35,526 nt of DNA, taken from positions 1 through 35,526 of the forward strand of contig JAFQYM010000053.1 in NCBI GenBank assembly GCA_017406465.1. Direction: 5' to 3'. Positions within the stretch are counted from its first letter, which is position 1. Every line of letters starts with the position of its first letter. The position numbers and the translations under genes were made by a program. Shown one piece after another: positions 17,477-25,383 of this stretch. This stretch comes from Kiritimatiellia bacterium (GTDB taxonomy: Bacteria > Verrucomicrobiota > Kiritimatiellia > RFP12 > UBA1067). The notes beneath the pieces were generated by a model. The model saw nothing but the letters and a program-made list of their open reading frames with translations. It ran no database searches and was not told the DNA's origin.

Positions 17477-17505
17477 ATTCTACACATTCTGCATGGCAGA
17501 CACAA
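17477..17505 (-). promoter_or_regulatory. candidate promoter for the beta-helix/GH95 pair
   Basis: The minus strand reads TTGTGT (17505-17500), a 17-base spacer, then TAGAAT (17482-17477). The spacer holds a 5-base inverted repeat TCTGC-ATG-GCAGA, and the -10 side overlaps two 9-base repeat units (17478-17495). Transcription would start near 17470, giving a leader of about 46 bases. Confidence 0.5.
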
Positions 17506-17524
17506 GGCTTTTCAGGTGACATCT

Positions 17525-18634
17525 TTACGATCCTGCCGGCTTTCTGTTGGAGTACGACCCGCTCGGCGGTATCGCGACAGCAGACTCGGGATCTGGCTTC
17601 TCGGGATCAAACGCGCGGTAGGGCTCGCGGATTGCATCTCGGGCCACGGGAATCTTCGAAAGCCCTGATGCGATGATGCGCGCCATCTCGTATGCGCCGT
17701 ACACGCCGTGGTGCGTATTGTCCACCTTCCCGTCGTCGGAGATGCGCTGGAGCTTTTTCGACCCCTCTGCGCCAAGCACGCCCATCATCCGGTAGCTTGC
17801 GTCATTCAGGTCGATGCACGGCACGCCCTTCGCCCCCGCCACGACCTTCGCCGCCTCGGCGTATTTTGCAAGCGTCTTTCCCCACTGCCTGCCGTTTGCG
17901 GGATGGAACCCGCGGCGCTCGACGGGCGTTACGACAACCGGGTGCGCGCCTTTCCCGCGGATGCGGTCGATCCATTCCCCAAGCCGCCTCGTGTAGCCGT
18001 TCTCCGCCTCTTCGCCTTTTATCTTCTGGTCGTTGTGCCCGAACTGGATCATCACCCAGTCGTCCTTCCCGAGATGCTCGAGGACGCGCTCGAGACGCCC
18101 TTCCTCCTCGAACGTCTTCATCGAGCGTCCCGACTCCGCGAAGTTCGCGGTCGTCCATCCCCGGCGCACGAACGCCGGAAGGATCTGCCCCCAACTCGCC
18201 AGCGGTTCGTTGCGATGGTCCGTGACGGTCGAGTCGCCGCAGATGTAGATTGTCGGAGCCGACTGGTTCGGCGTCACGCGCGGCGAGAACGCGGCGTCGC
18301 CATCCCGCGACGAGTCGCTGAAGAGCTCGATCTTGAGACTGCGGTTGCGCCGCTCGTCGCCCTTCTTCGTGGTGTATGGCCCTGGCACGCGAGCGGTGAA
18401 CGAGACAGTTTTTTTCTCGCCCGCCTTGACTTCGGTGCGGTCGATGGCGAGGCGACGCCCCATGAACTTCACGAAATTGACGCCGGGCTTGAGATCGATC
18501 TCTACGTCGTAGTTGCCGATTTCCATCGGCTGCTCGAACGTGCACGTGCGGAATGCCGCCGCGTCCTCGCAGAACGCAGGCGCGGAGACCGCGATTCCGA
18601 TTGCAAGCGTGATTCGTTCAAAGGCATTCTTCAT
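17525..18634 (-). CDS. carbohydrate esterase family 12 rhamnogalacturonan acetylesterase-like (SGNH hydrolase)
   Basis: The 369-residue secreted protein starts with a signal peptide (1-22). A beta-sandwich of about 100 residues precedes the SGNH hydrolase: ICGDSTVTD with Ser135, NFAESGRS, IQFGHND with Asn201, and VDNTHHG with Asp305/His308, the complete catalytic set. CE12 enzymes remove acetyl groups from pectin (rhamnogalacturonan I) or related sugars so that hydrolases can act. AAAGGA precedes the ATG at proper distance. It follows the LamG gene and tannase-like remnant closely, and is about 100 bases before the beta-helix gene. Confidence 0.9.
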   Translation of the reverse strand: MKNAFERITLAIGIAVSAPAFCEDAAAFRTCTFEQPMEIGNYDVEIDLKPGVNFVKFMGRRLAIDRTEVKAGEKKTVSFTARVPGPYTTKKGDERRNRSLKIELFSDSSRDGDAAFSPRVTPNQSAPTIYICGDSTVTDHRNEPLASWGQILPAFVRRGWTTANFAESGRSMKTFEEEGRLERVLEHLGKDDWVMIQFGHNDQKIKGEEAENGYTRRLGEWIDRIRGKGAHPVVVTPVERRGFHPANGRQWGKTLAKYAEAAKVVAGAKGVPCIDLNDASYRMMGVLGAEGSKKLQRISDDGKVDNTHHGVYGAYEMARIIASGLSKIPVARDAIREPYRAFDPEKPDPESAVAIPPSGSYSNRKPAGS

Positions 18635-18652
18635 GGTTGTTCCTTTCAGTGT

Positions 18653-18874
18653 TCAATCGGCGTCCCGGTAGTATTTCCTGATTTCCAGCTCCGGGCAGCT
18701 CGTGTCATCGAGGCCGCCGTACATGATGATCCTGCCGCCGCGAGCACGGAACGCGTCAAGGTCGGCTGGCGGGAACACCTCCGCCTCGGACGCATACGCC
18801 GCATCCTTGCCGAAGGCAGAGGCGGACGCCGCAAAAACGATCGCCAATGCGGAAAGGTTGTATCGTCTGTTCAT
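18653..18874 (-). pseudogene. short tannase/feruloyl-esterase-like remnant with signal peptide
   Basis: A 73-codon frame: a signal peptide (MNRRYNLSALAIVFAASASAFG) followed after about 15 residues by PPADLDAFRARGGRIIMYGGLDD and RKYYRDAD. The latter resembles the stretch around the catalytic Asp in tannase/feruloyl esterases (DL-x-AF-x-xRGGK-x-x-x-x-HGWADP...YYEAV). The nucleophile and His regions are absent, so it cannot be a working esterase. Best read as an internal-deletion relic, though the intact signal peptide and open frame mean it could still be made as a small secreted peptide. It starts 6 bases after the LamG stop with no clear Shine-Dalgarno and ends 18 bases before the CE12 start. 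Confidence 0.6.
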
Positions 18875-18880
18875 CGTGTT

Positions 18881-21388
18881 CTATCGAAGTATGATGAACA
18901 GCCCGGATTTAGAGACCTTAACCATTGTGACGTTGCCGTAGGTGATGGAGTCCTCGCCCGCCATCGCGTGGTGTTCGGCGGCGATCCACTCCGCCGTCCG
19001 GGCGCCGCCGGCGACGCGCACTTCGTCGATCCATCCCCGCCAGGCACGGTAGCCCGCCCCCTCGCCGTAGCCGTTCGTGGTGTTGCCGAAGCAGAACCGC
19101 TCGTTGTTGTCGGATGCCTTGGACGAAACCCTATACGCCTTCAGCCGCCCGTTCTCGTAATAGGAGAAGTCCGTTCCGTCGTAGACGAACGTCAGATGCT
19201 GCCACGTGCCGCTCATTCCGACGGCATAGACCTGGTTGCTGGTTCCGCCGCCCAGGGTGACGTCGCAGAAGTTGATCTTCGTGTTTCCGTTCATCATCCG
19301 GACGGCGAAGGCCGATCCGGGGCTGGTATTGCTCTGCCGTTTGAAGAAAATGGCGTCGTAGGCGTAGGTGCTGTCCGTGTGCTTGAACCAGCCGGAGAGC
19401 GTGAACCTGCCGTTGAAGTCGAGCGGCGAATCCATGCCGGAATCGTTCACGAACACGCCGCCGTAGTTCTGGTCGGCGGAACCGCTCGCGGCGCCGTTGA
19501 TCCGGACCGATTTGCCGAACCGGCCCGGTTCGTCCGCGAGGGACGCCGCGGCCTTTTCGCCGTCGAGGCCGGCCGCCGCTGTCGCGTTCGGATACGACCC
19601 CCACGCACTCGCGGCGTTCGTCTCGTTGAGGTGCCAGACGCCGGCGTAGCCGCTCCAGACGCTTGTCGCGGCGGGTGTCGCGTTGACGAAGTCTGTGCCG
19701 TAGCGGACGGTCAGCGTCGCGCCGTCTTCATACGACGGAACCTTGACCCAGACGAGCGAGACGCCGTTCGTGTCCCATGTGTCGAGCTCCCAGGGAAGGA
19801 GGTTGCCGTCCGCGTCGAGGATCTCGAGGCCGGACTCCGCGACATCCGCGTATCGGAACCCATCGATCCCGCCCTCGCCTTCGGCGAGTCGCAGCAGGAC
19901 GGGGACGTCGGCCGCGGCGGCGCCGTCGTATTTGACAGTCGCCGTGAAGCTGTAATACGAGTTTTTCGGATCTTTTGCATGCGAGACTGTGAAGGTTTGC
20001 TTTGCGGACAGGGTCTCATTGGCAGTCTCGGCGACTGTCGAAACAGCCCGGGCGTACCAGACATATGAGCCAGCGCCGAGCCTGCTCAGCGTCGTCTCAA
20101 GCGTCGTCGGTGAGTCGATTGTGCCGAGTTGGCGCTCAGTAAATGTCGCCCCGCCGCCGGCGCTGTAGAAAATGGAGACCGCCGCCGGCGCCGAAAGCGA
20201 CGCAAGCTCGACGGAAAGGAGGGCCGCATTGCCGGAGACGGCTGCGGAGCATGCGCCGAAGACCGGCGCGTCCGGGTCGGTGGGAGCCACGGCGCCGAGC
20301 ACCGCGAACGACGACGGGGCGGCCACGCTGTCGTGCTCCGCCTTGATCCAGTCGGCCGACGCCTCCCCGTCGTAGATGCGCAGCTCGTCCATGTCGCCGA
20401 CGAAATTGTCGCCGTTGTTGCCCGCGCCGCCCGCATACGAACCGAAGGACCAGTAGCCGTCGGCCGTGTTTTCGTGAGTCGAACTGGGGTTGCTCTGCGT
20501 CTGGTCCGGGTTGCCGTTGAAGAAGGAGGCGAGGGCGCCGTTCCGCCGGTAGGTGAACGCGACGTGGCCCCACGTCTGGTCCGCGAGCGCATACTGGCCG
20601 GAGGTCCAGTTGTTGTTGTTCTTGGCGGTGACGGAGAGGTAGGCGCCCGAGTCCTGCTTCAGCGTGAAGCCGTAGGTCCCGGTTCCCGACGTGCGGCTCG
20701 CGGCGAGGATGTGCGTGCCCCCTTTGCCGTTTCCGTTGCGCATGAACCAGCCAGAAACCGAGAACCGCTGGGAGCTGGCGAGCTTGCCGGACGGATTCGC
20801 GACGTTGACGCCGGTCGCGTTGCCCGCGATTTTGCGGATGCCGCCGCCCGCGACGCCGGGGGACGCGATTCCCGCGACCTTGTCGGAGCCCGCCGTCACG
20901 GCGGGGGCGGCGTTGCCGACCGCGTTCGTGAGCGACGGGCCGCCGTGGATGACGACGACATACTGCGACCACACGTCCGCCGGCGCGACGGCGGGAAGCA
21001 GCGACGGGTCGTCGGCGCCGAAATACATCGTGAGCGCGGTCGCGGTGCCGGCGAGGGACGGCACCTTCACCCAGACGTAGGACGTCCCCGACGGATTCCA
21101 CGACTCGATCTCGTGCGGGACGAGGTTGCCGTCCGCGTCCGCGAAGCGGATGTCCGTGCCGTCCGCCGCGCAGAGGGAATGGCCGAAGCCGGCGGGCGCG
21201 TCCGTGGCGAGCGTGACGAGGATCGGGAAGTCCGTCAGCGTCGTCTCGCCCGCGTAGCCGGAGATCGTGATCGGGGCTTGGTATTCAAACCGCGTCTCGT
21301 CGATTTGGACGCCAAGCGCCGGCAACAATGAAATCGCCACTGAAAATACGCCGAAAAACGCCATCTGCAATCTGTGAATAATATTCAT
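18881..21388 (-). CDS. secreted DUF2341/LamG (concanavalin-like) surface protein, duplicated architecture
   Basis: The 835-residue protein has a signal peptide (to about ALG, residue 26) and a repeated two-module layout. It runs: a DUF2341 domain (about 36-130; TDFPILVTL, DIRFADADGNLVPHEIESW, YVWVKVPSL, MYFG), a LamG/concanavalin-like jelly roll (about 150-355), a fibronectin-like linker (about 375-460), then a second DUF2341 (about 475-565) and a second LamG domain (about 580-810). Such proteins are abundant in Kiritimatiellota/Lentisphaerota and are thought to bind glycans. It ends SKSGLFIILR with no sorting signal that I recognise. AAAGGAGA lies before ATG 21388. It is first in the polysaccharide operon, divergent from the XylR-type regulator. 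Confidence 0.85.
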   Translation of the reverse strand: MNIIHRLQMAFFGVFSVAISLLPALGVQIDETRFEYQAPITISGYAGETTLTDFPILVTLATDAPAGFGHSLCAADGTDIRFADADGNLVPHEIESWNPSGTSYVWVKVPSLAGTATALTMYFGADDPSLLPAVAPADVWSQYVVVIHGGPSLTNAVGNAAPAVTAGSDKVAGIASPGVAGGGIRKIAGNATGVNVANPSGKLASSQRFSVSGWFMRNGNGKGGTHILAASRTSGTGTYGFTLKQDSGAYLSVTAKNNNNWTSGQYALADQTWGHVAFTYRRNGALASFFNGNPDQTQSNPSSTHENTADGYWSFGSYAGGAGNNGDNFVGDMDELRIYDGEASADWIKAEHDSVAAPSSFAVLGAVAPTDPDAPVFGACSAAVSGNAALLSVELASLSAPAAVSIFYSAGGGATFTERQLGTIDSPTTLETTLSRLGAGSYVWYARAVSTVAETANETLSAKQTFTVSHAKDPKNSYYSFTATVKYDGAAAADVPVLLRLAEGEGGIDGFRYADVAESGLEILDADGNLLPWELDTWDTNGVSLVWVKVPSYEDGATLTVRYGTDFVNATPAATSVWSGYAGVWHLNETNAASAWGSYPNATAAAGLDGEKAAASLADEPGRFGKSVRINGAASGSADQNYGGVFVNDSGMDSPLDFNGRFTLSGWFKHTDSTYAYDAIFFKRQSNTSPGSAFAVRMMNGNTKINFCDVTLGGGTSNQVYAVGMSGTWQHLTFVYDGTDFSYYENGRLKAYRVSSKASDNNERFCFGNTTNGYGEGAGYRAWRGWIDEVRVAGGARTAEWIAAEHHAMAGEDSITYGNVTMVKVSKSGLFIILR

Positions 21389-21415
21389 GTGAAGGTCTCC
21401 TTTGTTTCACCTTAG

Positions 21416-21444
21416 ATTTTATCAAAAAATAAATGTCGATTCAA
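21416..21444 (-). promoter_or_regulatory. promoter of the LamG/polysaccharide operon
   Basis: The minus strand reads TTGAAT (21444-21439), a 17-base spacer, then TAAAAT (21421-21416). Transcription starts about 20 bases before the ATG and the leader carries AAAGGAGA. Confidence 0.55.
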
Positions 21445-21458
21445 ACAATGACTTTGTG

Positions 21459-21487
21459 TTGTTTTAGAAAACAGAATCTGCTATACT
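21459..21487 (+). promoter_or_regulatory. promoter of the XylR-type regulator with overlapping palindrome
   Basis: TTGTTT (21459-21464), a 17-base spacer, then TGC-TATACT (-10 at 21482-21487), 7 bases before ATG 21495, so the transcript is probably leaderless. A perfect TGTTTT-AG-AAAACA palindrome (21460-21473) covers the -35 box and spacer and lies 16 bases from the -35 of the divergent operon. It is a good operator candidate for autoregulation. Confidence 0.6.
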
Positions 21488-21494
21488 TTCTACC

Positions 21495-22658
21495 ATGAAA
21501 AGCGTTCTCATGTGCACCGAGGCGAACAACTACGCCTCTCGCTGCATATTCACCGGCGTCCAGAAGTTTGTTGAAAGCAAGGGCGACTGGAACACTCACA
21601 TGGTGTCGTTTCCCGAAGTCCTGACGGCCGAGATGGTGAGACGCGCGCCGGCAGAGGGTTTCGACGGGATACTCTTCCCCTTCATTACGGAGCCAGGCGT
21701 TGTGGATGCCCTTGTAAAGTCGCCGCTCCCGATCGTCACACAAGGCCACAGGCTTATCCCCAGGCGCAAAAAGGCCATCGCGGTCGTCGACATCTGCGAC
21801 AGGGATGTCGGCGCGATGGGCGCGCGGCATTTCCTCGGCCTCGGAAAGTTCAACAGCTACGCCTTTGCCCCGCACACCGACTCCCCGTACTGGTCAGAAA
21901 AAAGAGCGCGGGGATTTGTCGAAGAGCTCAAGCAACACGGCATACGGGCGACGGTGCTTGCGGACGGAGGCTCGCAGCGGGAGATCGCCGCGCTTCCGAA
22001 GCCTGCCGCCATAATGGCCGCATGGGACTACAAGGCCATCGAGATAATGGGCTACGCGCGAAAGGCGGGATTGGCGATTCCAGAGCAGATAGCCGTGATA
22101 GGCGTAGACGCCGACCCCATCGTATGCAGCTTCACCAATCCACCGCTCACGAGCGTCGAACCAGGCTTCGGGCGAATGGGCTATGCGGGGGCGGCCGCGC
22201 TTGACGCGATGATGTGCGGCCGAAAGCAGAATTCCGTCATCAGGATTCCCTGCCTGCCAAAAGGCGTGATAGAGCGCGCATCGACTTCTTTCCTGCCGAC
22301 GGGGCGGGCTCTTGTCGACCGTGCAACTACCATTATTGTGCAGGAAGCCGCGAATGGACTTTCTGTCGGCGCATTGTCAGCACGGCTCAAGGTTTCGCCG
22401 CAGCTTCTCGCGCTCAGGTTTCGCCAGTTCAAGCAGGCAACGCCGCGAGAGCTGATTCTGCGGACAAGACTCGAAAAGGCGAAGAAGCTCCTGAGGGATC
22501 CGACTATGAAGACCGAGTCCGTCGCGTCACAATGCGGCTTCAGCTCCAAGAACCGACTCTTCCACGTATTCAAAGAGCGTTTCGGAATGACGATCAGCGA
22601 ATTCCGCCGCTCAACCTGGAAACACGGCTCCTCCAAAAGCACTATGCGCGTACGTTAA
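21495..22658 (+). CDS. XylR-type transcriptional regulator (LacI-like sensor + AraC HTH)
   Basis: The 387-residue protein is a fusion. The N-terminal ~280 residues form a periplasmic-binding/LacI-like sugar sensor (GFDGILFPF, QREIAALPKPAAIMAAWDYKA, IPEQIAVIGVDADPI, TSVEPGFGRMGYAGAA). The C-terminal ~100 residues are an AraC-type double helix-turn-helix (RLKVSPQLLALRFRQF; SVASQCGFSSKNRLFHVFKERFGMTISEFRR). This is the layout of XylR from enteric bacteria, which activates sugar genes on binding xylose. Divergent placement next to the LamG operon makes it the probable regulator of the polysaccharide locus; the effector sugar is unknown. There is no Shine-Dalgarno; the promoter lies directly upstream. 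Its stop is 5 bases from the stop of the convergent LpxC-like gene. Confidence 0.93.
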   Translation: MKSVLMCTEANNYASRCIFTGVQKFVESKGDWNTHMVSFPEVLTAEMVRRAPAEGFDGILFPFITEPGVVDALVKSPLPIVTQGHRLIPRRKKAIAVVDICDRDVGAMGARHFLGLGKFNSYAFAPHTDSPYWSEKRARGFVEELKQHGIRATVLADGGSQREIAALPKPAAIMAAWDYKAIEIMGYARKAGLAIPEQIAVIGVDADPIVCSFTNPPLTSVEPGFGRMGYAGAAALDAMMCGRKQNSVIRIPCLPKGVIERASTSFLPTGRALVDRATTIIVQEAANGLSVGALSARLKVSPQLLALRFRQFKQATPRELILRTRLEKAKKLLRDPTMKTESVASQCGFSSKNRLFHVFKERFGMTISEFRRSTWKHGSSKSTMRVR

Positions 22659-22663
22659 AGGCG

Positions 22664-23692
22664 TTACACGGACGCAAAGAGGTCGTTGCGGCGGAGGGCG
22701 CGGATCGCATCGCAGTCGAGCGTATGCCCCGCGCGATAGGAGACGACCGTGCCGACAAACCTGTCGGAACCGCCGATAAGCGCGATGGCCGCCATGAGGT
22801 CGAGCGTCGCACGGTGCCAGACGGGCTCGAGGAACTTGTCGCCGACAGGGAAGCGCGGCTCGGTGTAGAACCTGCGCTTGCCGTGTATCAGGATGTTCCT
22901 GTCGTTGTAGCCCCAGTTGCGCGTCGCGGCGAAGAGCTTGCCCACGGTCTTCGCGAGGATGTACTGGCGACGCGTCGCGTTGGTCCTTGCGAGAGCCGCG
23001 TAGCGGAACGTCTCGGGCGTGACGTCGAAGAGAATCCTCTGGTCGCCTATCACGGTGTTCCACGAAATGCCGCAGTCGATGCGGAGGTTCCTCTCGCCGT
23101 TTTCCGCGGGGAGGAACAGGAGAAAATCACCGCGGCCGCCGCCAAAGGCGACTGGCTCCTTTACCGTGACATACGTCGCGTCTTCATTTGTCTCTACGAT
23201 CTTCGCGTGCTCCATCGCCTTGATGAGCGGCAGCGACGACTGCTCGAAGAGCGGCGGATCGCCAGAGTTGACCTTGAGCAGGACGTCGTCTACGCCGAGC
23301 CCGACCTTAAGCGCGATGATATGCTCGACCATGCGGAGGTAGTTGTGCTCGGAGCCCGACCTTAGCACGAGGTTCTGCGCACTCGTCCAGAGGTTCGCCA
23401 CGTCCACCGCGGTGTCCAACTGCTCGGGAAGGTCCATGCGGCGAATCCACCAGCCCGGCTTGTTCGGCGGCGCGAAGGTGAGCGTCTGCTTTTCGCTGCC
23501 CTTGAAGGTGCCGATGCCCGCGACAGGCGCTTCGCCGAGAAGCGTCTGTCGTTTCGCCGGGAAAGACGACGAGCGATCTTGGGCAAGACGCGTCTCGTCT
23601 ATCGGCTGGACGTGGAAGCGCTCGTAGGACGCCGCAATAGACGCGGACGAGCCGAACACTGTCTTTCCGATTCGGTATGACGGTAGGTCCAT
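22664..23692 (-). CDS. divergent LpxC-like (UDP-3-O-acyl-GlcNAc deacetylase family) protein
   Basis: The 342-residue product aligns by eye with LpxC, the zinc deacetylase committing lipid A synthesis. After a ~47-residue extension come RQTLLGEAPVAGIGTFKG and LTFAPPN with RRMDL (LpxC N-terminal pattern), RMVEHIIALKVGLGVDD (zinc ligand His124 with Glu123), and WHRATLDLMAAIAL (His293; Asp298 is one residue farther than in the usual HKxxD). A late SYRAGHTL supplies His323. The usual EIPILDGSA is changed to DPPLFEQSS, so the substrate may differ from the lipid A precursor, or this is a paralogue. I start it at ATG 23692; the frame is open far upstream, but that part is antisense-like. It follows the acyl ligase gene by 26 bases. 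Confidence 0.75.
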   Translation of the reverse strand: MDLPSYRIGKTVFGSSASIAASYERFHVQPIDETRLAQDRSSSFPAKRQTLLGEAPVAGIGTFKGSEKQTLTFAPPNKPGWWIRRMDLPEQLDTAVDVANLWTSAQNLVLRSGSEHNYLRMVEHIIALKVGLGVDDVLLKVNSGDPPLFEQSSLPLIKAMEHAKIVETNEDATYVTVKEPVAFGGGRGDFLLFLPAENGERNLRIDCGISWNTVIGDQRILFDVTPETFRYAALARTNATRRQYILAKTVGKLFAATRNWGYNDRNILIHGKRRFYTEPRFPVGDKFLEPVWHRATLDLMAAIALIGGSDRFVGTVVSYRAGHTLDCDAIRALRRNDLFASV

Positions 23693-23718
23693 GTAGGTTG
23701 CCTCGCTTTGGTGCGGCC

Positions 23719-25383
23719 TCAGGCCGTGATGCCGTTCTGCTGGGCGACGAGTCCGGCGGCTCCGTACATCTTGCGGAGCTTCGGCTTTTCGATCTTGCCG
23801 GTCGGGTTGCGCGGCACTTCCGCGAAGATGACCTTGCGCGGACGCTTGTAGCGCGGGAGATCGAGGCAGAAGTCGTTGAACTCCTGCTCGGCGAGCGTCA
23901 TCCCATCCTTGACGGACACGATTGCCGCGGCGATTTCTCCGAGACGCGCGTCGGGAAGTCCGATCACGGCGACGTCCTTGACCTTCGGGTTCGAGCGGAT
24001 GAAGTCCTCGATCTGCACGGGGTACAGGTTCTCGCCTCCTGTGATGATGACGTCCTTCGCGCGGTCGACGAGATAGATGAATCCGTCGCGCTCCTCGGCC
24101 ATGTCGCCTGTGAGGAGCCACCCCGGCTCCTTCATTATCTCGGCAGTCGCCTCGGGGTTGTGGTAGTACTCCTTCATCACGCCGGGGCCCTTCAGCGCAA
24201 GTTCGCCGACTTCCCCGGGCTTCACCGGCGTAATGCCGTCGGACCTGACGATCTTCGTCTGCCAGCCAAATCCCGCTACGCCAATCGCGCCGACGTGGTC
24301 GATGTTCTCAACGCCAAGATGGACGGCTCCGGGGCCTGTCGACTCGGAAAGTCCGTAGTTCGTGTCGTAGTCGTGGTGCGGGAACACCGTCTTCCACCTC
24401 TTGATGAGGGCGGGCGGCACGGGCTGCGCGCCGATGTGCATAAGCCGCCACTGCGAGAGCTGGTAGTCCTCGAGCTTGACGTCGCCGCGCTCGATTGCGT
24501 CGAGAATGTCCTGCGCCCACGGAACGAGAAGCCACACGATGGTGCACTTCTCCTCGCTCGCCGCGCGGAGGATCCACTCGGGCTTCACGCCCTTCAGGAG
24601 CACCGCCCTGCCGCCGACGAGGAAGGAGCCGAACCAGTGCATCTTCGCGCCGGTGTGGTAGAGCGGCGGGATGCAGAGGAAGCAGTCGTCTTTCGTCTGG
24701 CCGTGGTGTGCCTGCTCGACGCGGCACGAGTGCAGGAGGCACCTGTGCTGGAGGACGATTGCCTTGGGGAAGCCGGTCGTGCCGGACGAGAAGTAGATCG
24801 CCGCCTCGTCCTCGGGCGCCATGGGAATCGTCGGCGACTTCGACGAGCAGTAGCCGAGAAGCGCGCGGTAGGACATCGCGAACGTCGGGCAGTCGTCGCC
24901 GACGTAGAAGCGGTCGCGCACGGCGGGAACGCGGTCGATTATCTGCTCGACGCGCCCGGTGAACTCGGGGCCGAAGACGAGCGCCGCCGCGTCGGAGAGC
25001 GTGAGGCAGTACTTTATCTCGTCAGCCGTATAGCGGAAGTTCAGCGGCACGGCCATGCAGCCCGCCTTGAGGATGCCGAAGTAGACGGGCAGCCACTCAA
25101 GGCAGTTCATGAGGAGTATCGCGACCTTTTCGCCGCGCTTGTACCCTCGGCTCAAAAGGAGGTTCGCGAAGCGGTTCGCCTTCTCGTCGAACTCGCGCCA
25201 CGTCATCTCGCTCCTGAACGCCTCGATGGGAGAGCTCTCGATGAGCGAATATTCGCGCCAGGTGGTGTGGCGGGCCTCAAGCTCCTGCGGGTTTATCTCG
25301 ACGAGCGCGACGTCGTTCGGCCACTCCGTCGCATTGCGCTCAAGTATCTCTGTTATGTTGCGAAAGTCCGTCTTCATGCTCAC
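23719..25383 (-). CDS. AMP-dependent acyl-CoA synthetase/ligase (ANL superfamily)
   Basis: The 554-residue enzyme activates a carboxylic acid as acyl-AMP. Motifs are YFSSGTTGFPKAIVLQH (ATP loop), YDTNYGLSESTG, LLTGDMAEERDGFIYLVDR, KDVIITGGENLYP (hinge) and PTGKIEKPKLRK with the C-terminal catalytic Lys. The length and motifs fit medium/long-chain fatty-acid CoA ligases. No carrier-protein domain is attached. The GTG 25383 start shares GTGA with the stop of the thioredoxin-fold gene; ATG 25377 two codons in is the alternative. Sitting between thioredoxin-fold secreted proteins and an LpxC-like deacetylase, it may feed an acyl group to an envelope lipid pathway, which is inference. Confidence 0.9.
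   Translation of the reverse strand: MSMKTDFRNITEILERNATEWPNDVALVEINPQELEARHTTWREYSLIESSPIEAFRSEMTWREFDEKANRFANLLLSRGYKRGEKVAILLMNCLEWLPVYFGILKAGCMAVPLNFRYTADEIKYCLTLSDAAALVFGPEFTGRVEQIIDRVPAVRDRFYVGDDCPTFAMSYRALLGYCSSKSPTIPMAPEDEAAIYFSSGTTGFPKAIVLQHRCLLHSCRVEQAHHGQTKDDCFLCIPPLYHTGAKMHWFGSFLVGGRAVLLKGVKPEWILRAASEEKCTIVWLLVPWAQDILDAIERGDVKLEDYQLSQWRLMHIGAQPVPPALIKRWKTVFPHHDYDTNYGLSESTGPGAVHLGVENIDHVGAIGVAGFGWQTKIVRSDGITPVKPGEVGELALKGPGVMKEYYHNPEATAEIMKEPGWLLTGDMAEERDGFIYLVDRAKDVIITGGENLYPVQIEDFIRSNPKVKDVAVIGLPDARLGEIAAAIVSVKDGMTLAEQEFNDFCLDLPRYKRPRKVIFAEVPRNPTGKIEKPKLRKMYGAAGLVAQQNGITA

Noticed and set aside
18646..18834. Frameshifted continuation of the tannase-like remnant in an alternative frame
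   Set aside because: The overlapping frame shows no esterase residues, so a single frameshift does not restore the gene.
23693..24121. Longer start for the LpxC-like protein
   Set aside because: The extra ~143 residues are Arg-rich, lie over the acyl ligase gene in another frame and show no LpxC resemblance; ATG 23692 follows the ligase stop by 26 bases.
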